Positions 27,886 through 36,018 of a stretch of 64,000 nucleotides of DNA are shown piece after piece. The stretch is from contig NZ_CM001514.1 in the NCBI RefSeq assembly GCF_000263715.2, positions 4,281,674 through 4,345,673 of the forward strand. Reading direction: 5' to 3'. The stretch's first letter is position 1. Each line of letters starts with the position of its first letter. The notes beneath the pieces were generated by a model that was not told the origin of the DNA, made no database searches, and worked only from the letters and a program-made list of their open reading frames with translations. This DNA comes from Pseudomonas synxantha BG33R (lineage in GTDB: Bacteria > Pseudomonadota > Gammaproteobacteria > Pseudomonadales > Pseudomonadaceae). A program made the translations under genes and the position numbers.

Positions 27886-29631
27886 ATGAAACCTAACGCC
27901 GCGGCGTATAGCCAACGCTTGATCAAAGGCCAGGCGCCGACCTACGAGCGCCTGCAGGCCCGTCTTGCCGAAGACGGCAGCCCGCAAGGCCCCGAACCGA
28001 TTGCCGTGCATTGCGGTTGGGGGCGCTTGTTGATCGGGCATACGTTTCCCGACCCTGCCAGCCTCGCCCTGGAGCTGCTCAACGAACAGCCCGGCGAACG
28101 CGATATCGCCCTGTATGTGGCCGCGCCCCAGCAAATCCTCGGTATCGACCCGCAGCAGTTATTCCTCGACCCGTCAGACACCTTGCGCCTGTGGTTCAGT
28201 GACTACCGCCCCGCCACCCGAGTGTTTCGCGGTTTTCGGATCCGTCGGGTACAGAGCGAAGCCGACTGGCACGCCGTCAACTTGCTGTATCAGGGCCGCG
28301 GCATGTTGCCCGTCGACGTCGAACGCCTCACACCGCGCCATCAAGGCGGCCCAGTGTATTGGCTGGCGGAAGACGAAGACAGCGGCGCCGTGATCGGCAG
28401 CGTGATGGGCCTCAACCATCAGAAAGCCTTTCACGACCCGGAAAACGGTTGCAGCCTGTGGTGCCTGGCGGTAGACCCACAGTGCACCCGCCCAGGCGTC
28501 GGTGAAGTGCTGGTGCGCCACCTGGTGGAACACTTCATGAGCCGTGGCTTGAGCTACCTGGACCTGTCGGTGCTGCACGATAACCGCCAGGCCAAGAGCC
28601 TTTACGCCAAGCTGGGTTTTCGCGCACTGACCACCTTTGCGATCAAGCACAAGAACGGCATCAACCAGCCGCTGTTTCTCGGTCCGGGGCCGCAGGCGGG
28701 GTTCAATCCGTATGCGCGAATCATTGTCGAAGAAGCCCATCGGCGCGGTATCGATGTGCAGGTGGATGACGCCGATGCCGGGCTGTTCACCCTCAGCCAC
28801 GGCGGGCGCCGTGTGCGGTGCCGCGAGTCGCTGAGCGATTTGACCAGCGCCATCAGCATGACCCTGTGCCAGGACAAGAGCCTGACCCACAAGGTGCTCA
28901 AGGCCGCTGGCCTGAAGTTGCCTGCGCAACAGTTGGCAGGCAGTGCCGACGACAACCTCGAGTTTCTGGACGAGCACCAGCGCGTGGTGGTCAAGCCGTT
29001 GGATGGCGAACAAGGCCAGGGCGTGGCGGTGGACCTGCGAACGATCGAGGAGGTGCAGCAAGCCATCGAAACGGCACGCCAGTTCGACAGCCGCGTACTG
29101 CTCGAAAGCTTTCACGAGGGCCTGGACCTGCGCATCCTGGTGATCGGTTTCGACGTCGTCGCCGCCGCGATTCGCCGCCCCGCCGAAGTGATCGGCGACG
29201 GTCAGCATTCGATTCGTGCATTGATCCAAGCGCAAAGCCGACGTCGTCAGGCCGCCACCGATGGCGAAAGCAAGATCCCCCTGGACGGCGAGACCGAGCG
29301 CACGCTGAAGGCCGCCGGCTACGACTACGACAGCATCCTGCCCCGGGGCCAGACCCTGGCCGTGCGGCGCACCGCCAACCTGCATACCGGCGGTTGTCTG
29401 GAAGACGTCACCGCCATCCTGCACCCGACGCTGGTGGACGCCGCCGTGCGCGCCGCCCGCGCCCTGGATATTCCCATGGTCGGCCTGGACCTGATGGTAC
29501 CGGCGGCCGACCAGCCGGAGTACGTATTTATCGAAGCCAATGAACGAGCCGGGCTGGCCAACCATGAACCGCAACCAACTGCAGAGAAGTTTGTGGATTT
29601 GTTGTTCCCACACAGTCAGCCGACGGCTTGA
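27886..29631 (+). CDS. ngg: N-acetylglutaminylglutamine synthetase, 581 aa
   Basis: This is a fusion of a GNAT acetyltransferase and an ATP-grasp ligase. The acetyltransferase part, at about residues 110-260, has the CoA-binding pattern around CTRPGVGEVLVRHLVEHF and DNRQAKSLYAKLGF. The ATP-grasp part, from about 300 to the end, resembles cyanophycin synthetase and includes VVVKPLDGEQGQGV and FIEANERAGLANHEPQP. Together they would acetylate glutamine and join it to a second glutamine, giving the dipeptide that the upstream enzyme amidates. It follows asnO after three bases and is clearly cotranscribed. Length and architecture match the family, and no defects are seen. Confidence 0.95.
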   Translation: MKPNAAAYSQRLIKGQAPTYERLQARLAEDGSPQGPEPIAVHCGWGRLLIGHTFPDPASLALELLNEQPGERDIALYVAAPQQILGIDPQQLFLDPSDTLRLWFSDYRPATRVFRGFRIRRVQSEADWHAVNLLYQGRGMLPVDVERLTPRHQGGPVYWLAEDEDSGAVIGSVMGLNHQKAFHDPENGCSLWCLAVDPQCTRPGVGEVLVRHLVEHFMSRGLSYLDLSVLHDNRQAKSLYAKLGFRALTTFAIKHKNGINQPLFLGPGPQAGFNPYARIIVEEAHRRGIDVQVDDADAGLFTLSHGGRRVRCRESLSDLTSAISMTLCQDKSLTHKVLKAAGLKLPAQQLAGSADDNLEFLDEHQRVVVKPLDGEQGQGVAVDLRTIEEVQQAIETARQFDSRVLLESFHEGLDLRILVIGFDVVAAAIRRPAEVIGDGQHSIRALIQAQSRRRQAATDGESKIPLDGETERTLKAAGYDYDSILPRGQTLAVRRTANLHTGGCLEDVTAILHPTLVDAAVRAARALDIPMVGLDLMVPAADQPEYVFIEANERAGLANHEPQPTAEKFVDLLFPHSQPTA

Positions 29632-29656
29632 ACGATGTATCGCCTGTTCCGGCGCT

Positions 29657-29721
29657 ATCGCGGGCAAGCCCGGCTCCCACAGTGACTGCATTCCAATGTG
29701 GGAGCCGGGCTTGCCCGCGAT
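29657..29721. repeat. REP doublet (REPIN-like) between ngg and the peptidase gene
   Basis: Two 25-base arms, starting ATCGCGGGCAAGCCCGGCTC and ending in its complement, face each other around a short spacer. They contain the GCGGGCAAGCCCG core typical of Pseudomonas REP sequences. The element separates ngg from the third NAGGN-cluster gene and may stabilise or shape the transcript. Confidence 0.85.
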
Positions 29722-29795
29722 GAGGCCGGCCCAGGCGACGACGCTCCAGCCCCTTCATCGAAACCATCGATGCCCTCAACTCATCAGGAGTTTCC

Positions 29796-30980
29796 ATGAC
29801 CAGAACCATCCCAGAACCCGATCTCGCCTACCTGCAAAAAGTGCTGCTGGAGATGCTCGCCATTCCCAGCCCCACCGGATTTACCGACACCATCGTGCGC
29901 TACGTCGCCGAACGCCTGGAAGAACTTGGCATCCCGTTTGAAATGACCCGGCGCGGCACTATTCGCGCCACCCTCAAGGGCCAGAAAAACAGCCCTGACC
30001 GTGCCGTCTCTGCGCACCTGGACACCATCGGCGCCGCCGTGCGAGCGATCAAGGACAACGGCCGCCTGACCCTGGCACCGGTGGGCTGCTGGTCGAGCCG
30101 CTTTGCCGAAGGCAGCCGGGTCAGCCTGTTCACCGATAACGGTGTCATCCGCGGCAGCGTATTGCCGTTGATGGCGTCCGGGCACGCGTTCAACACTGCC
30201 GTGGATGAAATGCCGGTGAGCTGGGACCATGTGGAACTGCGCCTGGACGCCTACTGCGCCACTCGTGCCGACTGTGACTCCCTGGGCATCAGCGTCGGTG
30301 ACTATGTAGCGTTCGACCCACTGCCGGAGTTCACCGAAAGCGGGCATATCAGCGCCCGCCACCTGGACGACAAAGCTGGGGTCGCCGCCCTGCTCGCCGC
30401 GCTCAAGGCAATCGTCGACAGTGGCGAACCGCTGCTGATCGACTGCCACCCGCTGTTCACCATCACCGAGGAAACCGGCAGTGGCGCAGCGGCCGCCCTG
30501 CCCTGGGATGTCAGCGAGTTTGTCGGCATCGACATCGCCCCGGTCGCCCCGGGCCAGCACTCCAGCGAACACGCGGTGAGCGTGGCGATGCAGGACTCCG
30601 GCGGGCCGTACGACTATCACCTGTCGCGGCACTTGCTGCGCCTGGCAGCCGATAACGACCTGCCGGTGCGCCGTGATCTGTTCCGCTATTACTTCAGCGA
30701 TGCGCACTCAGCGGTTACCGCCGGCCATGACATTCGCACCGCCCTGCTGGCCTTCGGTTGCGATGCCACCCACGGCTACGAGCGTACCCATATCGACAGC
30801 CTGGCCGCCCTGAGTCGCTTGCTGGGCGCCTATATCCTCAGCCCGCCGGTCTTTGCCAGCGATGCGCAACCGGCCCAGGGTTCCCTGGATCGGTTCAGTC
30901 ATCAGATCGAGCATGAAACGCAAATGGAGAGCGACACCCGCGTGCCGTCGGTGGACAGCCTGGTCGGAAACAAGTCCTGA
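29796..30980 (+). CDS. M42-family metallopeptidase of the NAGGN osmoprotectant system, 394 aa
   Basis: The protein has the co-catalytic metallopeptidase pattern of M42/M20-type enzymes: SAHLDTIGAA for the first metal histidine and aspartate, ARHLDDKAGVAALLAAL for the bridging aspartate, and the glutamate pair in ITEETGSGAA. A family of this type is consistently linked to NAGGN synthesis genes and is thought to process or recycle the dipeptide, though direct proof is limited. The gene follows ngg by about 165 bases, which hold a REP doublet, so it may be partly uncoupled. An AGGAG ribosome site lies before the ATG. The C-terminal ~40 residues are polar and probably not catalytic. Confidence 0.92.
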   Translation: MTRTIPEPDLAYLQKVLLEMLAIPSPTGFTDTIVRYVAERLEELGIPFEMTRRGTIRATLKGQKNSPDRAVSAHLDTIGAAVRAIKDNGRLTLAPVGCWSSRFAEGSRVSLFTDNGVIRGSVLPLMASGHAFNTAVDEMPVSWDHVELRLDAYCATRADCDSLGISVGDYVAFDPLPEFTESGHISARHLDDKAGVAALLAALKAIVDSGEPLLIDCHPLFTITEETGSGAAAALPWDVSEFVGIDIAPVAPGQHSSEHAVSVAMQDSGGPYDYHLSRHLLRLAADNDLPVRRDLFRYYFSDAHSAVTAGHDIRTALLAFGCDATHGYERTHIDSLAALSRLLGAYILSPPVFASDAQPAQGSLDRFSHQIEHETQMESDTRVPSVDSLVGNKS

Positions 30981-31008
30981 CGCCGGCGACAGCTGCTACT
31001 GGCAACAT

Positions 31009-31039
31009 AGGTCCCGGCGCAGTAGCATCGCCGGGACCT
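31009..31039. terminator. GC-rich hairpin after the NAGGN cluster
   Basis: The perfect arms AGGTCCCGGCG and CGCCGGGACCT enclose a nine-base loop between the peptidase stop and the yheU start. A T tract is missing, so this may be an RNA-stabilising or attenuating hairpin rather than a classic terminator. Confidence 0.5.
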
Positions 31040-31055
31040 GACACCTGAGGCTTGT

Positions 31056-31283
31056 ATGCTGATTCCCTACGATGCACTTGAAGTCGACACCCTGACCCGC
31101 CTCATCGAAGACTTCGTCACCCGCGACGGCACCGACAATGGCGACGACACGCCGCTGGAAACCCGCGTGCTGCGCGTACGCCAGGCACTGACCAAGGGCC
31201 AGGCGCTGATCGTCTTCGACCCCGAGAGCGAGCAATGCCAACTGATGCTCAAGCACGATGTGCCCAAGCATCTGTTCGACTGA
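31056..31283 (+). CDS. YheU family protein (UPF0270), 75 aa
   Basis: The small acidic protein starts with MLIPYDALEVDTLTRLIEDF and contains the REGTD-like TRDGTDNGDD turn seen in E. coli YheU. Length fits the family (about 70-75 aa). The function is unknown and no membrane or signal segment is present. It lies downstream of the NAGGN cluster after a hairpin and converges on the csrA paralogue, with nine bases between the two stops. Confidence 0.85.
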   Translation: MLIPYDALEVDTLTRLIEDFVTRDGTDNGDDTPLETRVLRVRQALTKGQALIVFDPESEQCQLMLKHDVPKHLFD

Positions 31284-31292
31284 AAACCCCGC

Positions 31293-31496
31293 CTAAGGAT
31301 TGGGTACCGACACGGGGTGCGTGACGGGCCCCTGGCGTTCGCGGATCTTCTGATAAACCTCGGCACGGTGCACATTGACACCCACGGGGGCTTCGATACC
31401 GAATTTCACGTGGGTGCCGTTCACTTCGAGAATATAGACGGTGATGTCATCGCCAATAGCGATGGCTTCGCCTATGGTGCGGCTTAAGACCAGCAT
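31293..31496 (-). CDS. CsrA/RsmA-family translational regulator paralogue, 67 aa
   Basis: The protein has the CsrA fold sequence, starting MLVLSRTIGEAIAIGDDITV. It keeps the RNA-binding arginine in VHRAEVY (position 44 by family numbering) and the N-terminal strand LVLSR. CsrA dimers bind ANGGA motifs in mRNA leaders and block or activate translation. Here the usual GVKGNQVRIGVNAP stretch reads EVNGTHVKFGIEAP and the tail is extended and proline-rich, so it is a divergent paralogue rather than the main RsmA or RsmE. I set the start at 31496. A reading six codons longer is possible but begins with residues unlike the family. The mRNA leader itself contains AAAGGACA, a possible autoregulatory site. 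Confidence 0.9.
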   Translation of the reverse strand: MLVLSRTIGEAIAIGDDITVYILEVNGTHVKFGIEAPVGVNVHRAEVYQKIRERQGPVTHPVSVPNP

Positions 31497-31572
31497 GGCG
31501 TGTGTCCTTTTCAAATAGCAGGACCTGGACCATGCGCCCTTGGAAATGGACCGGCAATGGCTTGCTGGAAAA

Positions 31573-31609
31573 TCAGGTATTACCTACACAGGTAGGTAAT
31601 TTGCCTGAC
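31573..31609. terminator. Imperfect hairpin downstream of the SDR gene
   Basis: The core arms ATTACCTAC and GTAGGTAAT lie inside outer arms TCAGG and CCTGA. The hairpin sits just after the stop of the minus-strand SDR gene and before the csrA-like start region. It may end SDR transcription or be part of the csrA leader context. Confidence 0.45.
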
Positions 31610-31623
31610 AGACTCCATCCAAA

Positions 31624-32438
31624 TCAGCCCTTAACGGCCTGCGCCTTGGCGCGCATCTTGTCGGCCATCAGCGTCATCTCGTCATACAGCAACTGCGGGT
31701 TTTTCTGCTTCAGTGCCCAGGCCATGCGCCCTTGCTCATGGGGCAGGATCATGAACTCGCCCGCGGCCACGCGCTGGTAGATGTAATCGGCGATATCGGT
31801 CGCCGAAATAGGTGAACTTTCAAGCAACTTGCCCACCTGCGCCTTCATGGCCGGGGTCGGCCCACGGAAGGAGTCGAGCAGGTTGGTCTGGAAAAACGAT
31901 GGGCACACCACGTGCACGCCCACTTCCTGCTGCTTGAGCTCGACCAGCAGGCTTTCCGACAACGCCACTACGCCGGCCTTGGCCACGTTGTAGTTGCTCA
32001 TGGCCGGCCCCTGCATCAATGCAGCCATCGACGCGATGTTGATGATCCGGCCCTTGCTCTTCTCCAACAGCGGCAGGAACGCCTTGCAGCCCTTGACCAC
32101 GCCCATCAGGTTAATTGCGATCTGCCAGTCCCAGTCCTCCAGGGACAGTTCGGCGAAGAACCCACCCGAGGCCACGCCTGCGTTGTTGACGATCACATCA
32201 ATGCCGCCCAGCTTGACCTCGCACGCCTGGGCAAACGCGGTGAGCTGGCTGTAGTCGCGCACGTCGCAGCGCTGGATAAACCCTTCCCCCCCGCCTCGCG
32301 CACAAGTTTGAGGGTCTCCTGCAAACCGGGCTCACTGACATCCGACAACGCCAACTGCCAGCCCTCACGGGCCCAGCGCAGAGCGATTTCACGTCCCAGG
32401 CCGGACCCGGCGCCAGTGATCATCATGCGGTTTTGCAT
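31624..32438 (-). pseudogene. SDR-family oxidoreductase interrupted by a one-base frameshift
   Basis: The N-terminal part (from 32438) carries the Rossmann NAD(P)-binding motif MMITGAGSGLGREIALRWA. The C-terminal part (to 31624) carries the NNAGVASGG motif and the catalytic YNVAK with the upstream serine in INIASM. They are in different frames. The switch falls at a run of seven Cs on the plus strand (32286-32292). One more base there would restore a continuous protein reading through GEGFIQRCDVRDYSQL. The intact protein would be about 271 aa, a normal classical SDR of the short-chain dehydrogenase type; substrate is unknown. This is either a real loss-of-function or slippage site, or a base-calling error in a homopolymer. 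Confidence 0.85.
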
Positions 32439-32527
32439 AGGAAGTAGCCTTGTGGTTTACCGAAGAAGTGACCGGCAGTGTAGCGAAGGTTTTTCCCGCA
32501 CCCACGCACCATCAGATTGATGAATGC

Positions 32528-32800
32528 CTAGGGGGCGCTCTCAATTAGTTTCCCCGCCGCGTTGTCGCCTTAAAGCGGGCCAGGCAAGGCGCAGGCCGCA
32601 GGGAATGGTTGTTCCCTTTCCAAGGCCTGCAACGCAGGCTGGCCCGCTTTAAGGCACAACCCGAAGGGCCGGGCCTGCTGTTGTGCAGGGCTGCGTTGCT
32701 CGAAGCTTATTTGGAATGACCAAACCACGCTTCTCGCGCCTTGCCCTGCACAACAGCAGACCCGGCGCGACGGGCAAACTAATTGAGAACGCCCCCTAGG
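32528..32800. mobile_element. MITE-like element with 23-base terminal inverted repeats
   Basis: The ends CTAGGGGGCGCTCTCAATTA (from 32528) and its complement (to 32800) match in 22 of 23 bases. Each border carries CCTAGG, so CTAG may be the duplicated target. Inside are two long nested pairs: a TTAAAGCGGGCCAGGC arm facing GGCTGGCCCGCTTTAA, and a CTGTTGTGCAGGGC-type stem facing its complement. There is no transposase gene, and short reading frames inside are not credible genes. The gap 32439-33034 holds only this element and the AT-richer leader of the next gene. Confidence 0.75.
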
Positions 32801-33034
32801 CAAACCCTGGGCTGGGTTGCAGGTGTGCGTATAGCCCAAGTTCAATTTTTTTCAACTGATTAGTTCAAGTTGCGCACGCGTTAAAAGAAATAAGCAACTA
32901 ATCAAAATGTTTTAGAAAAACAATGAATTTTCTGCGAAGTACATGAGTCCCAATGGTTAAGACGTCCCGATGCACATGGACGAGATAACGGTCAAACAGC
33001 CGGTTTTTGCACAGAACCTATAAGGAATAAAACC

Positions 33035-33187
33035 ATGAGCCTCATTCTAATCATTATCCTGATCCTTCTGTTGGTCGGCGGCCTGCCAGTGTTCCCGCAC
33101 TCGCGTAACTGGGGTTATGGACCGTCGGGTATCCTGGGTGTGGTGCTGGTCGTCCTGCTGGTGCTGTTGTTGCTCGGCAAGATATAA
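33035..33187 (+). CDS. DUF3309 family small membrane protein, 50 aa
   Basis: The protein starts MSLILIIILILLLVGGLPVF and has two hydrophobic stretches separated by PHSRNWGYGPSG, which is the DUF3309 signature. It probably sits in the inner membrane; the function is unknown. AAGGA lies eight bases before the ATG. A strong hairpin terminator follows the stop. The 230 bases upstream are AT-rich and are the likely promoter region. Confidence 0.9.
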   Translation: MSLILIIILILLLVGGLPVFPHSRNWGYGPSGILGVVLVVLLVLLLLGKI

Positions 33188-33203
33188 AAGCCGGGACAAA
33201 AAA

Positions 33204-33232
33204 AGAGGCCTCGATCGAGGCCTCTTTTTTTA
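33204..33232. terminator. Strong bidirectional rho-independent terminator
   Basis: The perfect stem AGAGGCCTCGATCGAGGCCT (completed by CT) is flanked by an A tract on the left and a T tract on the right. It can therefore end both DUF3309 transcription and that of the convergent LtaS-like gene. Confidence 0.92.
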
Positions 33233-33243
33233 TTGCCGGTCAG

Positions 33244-35331
33244 TTAGTCCGGCTTACCATCTACAACACCTGCGGTGTTATCCAGCAGGCTCTTGGTAGC
33301 GGTCTGCAGGAACGACTCAAGTTTCTGCTTGAGCGCAGCTTCGTCCGGCGACTCAGGGATCACCTTGCCAGTCGGTTCGGCGCCAAGGGTGTATTCCCAC
33401 AACTTGGGTGGCATTTCCTTGGGCAATACCAGTACGCGGTCAGCGGTAAGCAAGGCCACGGTCTGGTCGCTGCCCGATGGCTTGATCACGCCGAAGCCCT
33501 TGTCGCCTTCCGGCAGGTTCAACAGGTCACGCCCCCAGCACTGGTGCAACGTGTCGCCACCCAGGCGGCCCATGATGGTCGGCACGATGTCGATCTGGGT
33601 GCCCACGGTGTGGTCACGTACGCCGAACTTTTCCTGCATGCCAGGTGCGATCATCAGCATCGGCACGTTGAAGCGGCCCAGGTCCATTTCGGTGATCTGT
33701 TGCTCGTTGCCGAAACCGTGGTCGCCCACGATCACGAACAGCGTTTCCTTGAAGTACGGCTCCTTGCGGGCCTTTTCAAAGAACTGGCCCAGGGCCCAGT
33801 CAGAGTAGCGCATGGCCGTCAAATGCTCGTTGAGGCTGCCACGGTCGGTGACTTTTTCAACCGGCAATGGCGTCGGCAACGCGTACGGGGTGTGGTTGGA
33901 CAAGGTTTGCAGCAATGCGTAGAACGGCTTGCCGCCTTCACGGGCTTTGAGCTCCTCCAGGCCACGGTTGAACATGTCCTGGTCGGACACGCCCCATGTC
34001 GGGTCGGAGAACACCGGGTCGACAAAGTCATTGCGGCCGATGAAGTTGGTCATGCCCTGGTTGCTGAAGAAGCCCGACTGGTTGTCCCAGGCGAAATCGC
34101 CGTTGTAGACATACACATCGTCGAAATCACGCGCACTGAGCAACTGCGGCAGGCCCGACAACTTGTGGCTGCCTTCCGGGGTCTGCATCAGGTACTCGAA
34201 GCCCGGCAGGTTCGGGAAGCAGGCCATGGTGGCGAACATACCCTGGTGGGTGTGGGTACCGTTGGAGAAGAAGCGGTCGAACAGCAAGCCTTCCTTGGTC
34301 AGCTTGTCGAAGTACGGCGTGATATTGCCCGGACGGCCCAATGCGCCCACCGAGTGACCGGCAAAGCTTTCCATCAGGATCACTACGACGTTCTTGATCG
34401 GCAGGGTCTTCTCGGCCGGCGGCGTGAAATCACGGCGCACGGCAGCGGTGTCGGTATCCACCAGTTTTTCGCTCGGCAACACCAGCATGTCGCGCACGGT
34501 CTGGGTGGCCAGCGGTTGTTCGAGGGTGGCTTTCCAGATGTTGGCACGGTCTTCACCGAACCGCGCCTTGGCCGCCGCGATCAGCGACAGGGTGCCATTG
34601 AGGCCCAACTGGTTGGCGAAGTTCGAATCGGTGGTGTAGACATCCCCCCAACGCAATGGCGGGCCCTGACGCAGGGTGCCGCGAATGGCGACCACGGCGA
34701 CCAGCAGGCAAACCACGAATACAGCGATGCGGCTGTACCATGGAGCCACCTGGCGCGTGCTGATCGTACCGCCGCTGAACGGGCCACGCGGGCGCGTTGC
34801 ACGGTCGGCGCCCTTGAAGGCCATGCTCAGGATCAGCGTGCCCACGGCCCAGGCCAGCAGGTAGCGCACCACCGGGAAACCGTACCAGAGCATGCTCATC
34901 ACGGTTTTCGGGTCTTCCTTCACATACTGGAAGACCAGGCCGTTGAGGCGCTGGTGGAATTCACGGTAGAAGTCCATTTCCATCAGGCCCAGGAACAAGG
35001 CGATGCTGGACACGACGGTCAGCCACAAACGGAAGAAACCCCGTGCCGCCATGGCCCGTACACTGAACAACGCCAGCAGCAACGGGATCAGCAGGTACAT
35101 CACCAGGCGGATATCCAGGCGCAGGCCATTGGCGAACGCTTCCAGGAACGTCGAGGCCGGCGTGTCCAGGATCATCTCGCGGTTGTAGACCAGCAACGCC
35201 AGGCGCAGCAGGGAGAACATCACCATCATGACCAGTGCGCAGAGCAGCGTGTACGCCAGATGGGATTTGACGGTCGGTTGCAGCAGGCGATTTGAAGCTC
35301 GCTGCTGATTCAGGGCGTCCGGGTTTGCCAT
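33244..35331 (-). CDS. LtaS-like membrane phosphoglycerol transferase / sulfatase-fold enzyme, 695 aa
   Basis: The N-terminal ~210 residues carry about five transmembrane helices (the first near residues 25-50), followed by a periplasmic sulfatase-fold domain. Metal and nucleophile motifs are visible: VVVILMESFAGHSVGALG with the metal-binding glutamate, NGTHTHQGMFAT with the likely threonine nucleophile, and VIVGDHGFGNEQQ near the C-terminus with aspartate-histidine. Family members transfer phosphoglycerol or phosphoethanolamine to envelope glycans; in Gram-negatives a role in osmoregulated periplasmic glucans or lipid headgroups is plausible. The gene stands alone, ending at the shared terminator. 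The 427 bases upstream hold a REP doublet and no gene. Confidence 0.9.
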   Translation of the reverse strand: MANPDALNQQRASNRLLQPTVKSHLAYTLLCALVMMVMFSLLRLALLVYNREMILDTPASTFLEAFANGLRLDIRLVMYLLIPLLLALFSVRAMAARGFFRLWLTVVSSIALFLGLMEMDFYREFHQRLNGLVFQYVKEDPKTVMSMLWYGFPVVRYLLAWAVGTLILSMAFKGADRATRPRGPFSGGTISTRQVAPWYSRIAVFVVCLLVAVVAIRGTLRQGPPLRWGDVYTTDSNFANQLGLNGTLSLIAAAKARFGEDRANIWKATLEQPLATQTVRDMLVLPSEKLVDTDTAAVRRDFTPPAEKTLPIKNVVVILMESFAGHSVGALGRPGNITPYFDKLTKEGLLFDRFFSNGTHTHQGMFATMACFPNLPGFEYLMQTPEGSHKLSGLPQLLSARDFDDVYVYNGDFAWDNQSGFFSNQGMTNFIGRNDFVDPVFSDPTWGVSDQDMFNRGLEELKAREGGKPFYALLQTLSNHTPYALPTPLPVEKVTDRGSLNEHLTAMRYSDWALGQFFEKARKEPYFKETLFVIVGDHGFGNEQQITEMDLGRFNVPMLMIAPGMQEKFGVRDHTVGTQIDIVPTIMGRLGGDTLHQCWGRDLLNLPEGDKGFGVIKPSGSDQTVALLTADRVLVLPKEMPPKLWEYTLGAEPTGKVIPESPDEAALKQKLESFLQTATKSLLDNTAGVVDGKPD

Positions 35332-35604
35332 GTCGTTTTAGGACCCATTGGAAGTTTAAGTGGCGAAATAATGCAGTGGCGTCCGCCCTCGCCCAGGCTG
35401 GCTGGGGTAAGCGGTTTACGCGGTGGCACAAATGGTGCCCGATCAAGGCCGGCAAGGCTATTAATTACTGAACGTACAACCTTGCCGTGTCTTTAAAGGC
35501 CCCAGGGATAGAGCCCTGGCAGGCGAATAAAGCCGGCGAATTGTCTTGGATGGAATGTGAAAATTCTGTACAGCGAATATTTCGATACACAAATTTTTCG
35601 AACA

Positions 35605-35727
35605 AATGTGGGAGGGGCGGTGCGACGATTCGACTTGCTCCCGATAGCGGTGTGTCAGTGAGCTTATTTGTCACTGATCCACCGCTATCGGGAGCAAGTC
35701 GAATCGTCGCACCGCCCCTCCCACATT
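35605..35727. repeat. Long near-perfect inverted repeat (REPIN)
   Basis: Arms starting AATGTGGGAGGGGCGGTGCG run for about 60 bases each and close on a small central loop around GCTTATTT, so the whole 123-base unit can fold into one long hairpin. It is a REP doublet of the type common in P. fluorescens genomes. The surrounding gap (35332-35758) has no other recognisable content. Confidence 0.92.
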
Positions 35728-35758
35728 GACTGCGCCGACTCCAGGAGGAGTGAGGCGC

Positions 35759-35950
35759 TTAGATCCGCACGTTACCGCGTGGCCCGGCGATAGCCCAGAT
35801 AATCAGACCCAGTACCGGCAACAGCAGGATCAACAGGATCCACAGCACTTTGGCGCCCGTGCTTGCGCCGCTTTTGAACACGTTGATGATCGCCCAGATA
35901 TCCAGCGCGAGGATGATCAGGCCAATCAGGCCGTTGAAAGTGGAACCCAT
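35759..35950 (-). CDS. PLDc_N-domain small membrane protein, 63 aa
   Basis: The protein has two transmembrane stretches (near LIGLIILALDIWAIINVF and VLWILLILLLPVLGLIIWAI) in the arrangement of the phospholipase D N-terminal helper domain found as stand-alone proteins. The second helix is followed by a GPRGN turn. The exact role is unknown. The ATG at 35950 has AGGAG upstream; a start eight codons earlier lacks one. It is a single gene beside a REPIN. Confidence 0.85.
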   Translation of the reverse strand: MGSTFNGLIGLIILALDIWAIINVFKSGASTGAKVLWILLILLLPVLGLIIWAIAGPRGNVRI

Positions 35951-36018
35951 GGTGTCGCTCCTAAGTGAGGGCATGCACTTGTAGGATAGTCAGCCTTGGC
36001 GGGGGTTCCGTTTTAATT

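Noticed and set aside
28174..29691. 505-codon open frame antisense to ngg
   Set aside because: It has no recognisable motifs and is opposite a clearly real GNAT/ATP-grasp gene.
32570..32845. 91-codon minus-strand frame inside the MITE-like element
   Set aside because: It spans the element's hairpins and border, with no ribosome site and no transposase motif.
33544..35295. 583-codon open frame antisense to the LtaS-like gene
   Set aside because: It is composed of His/Gln/Arg-rich low-sense translation typical of antisense frames in GC-rich DNA; the minus-strand gene has full family motifs.
35487..35729. Short frames reading through the long REPIN
   Set aside because: The same repeat is translated on both strands; the sequence is palindromic DNA, not a gene.
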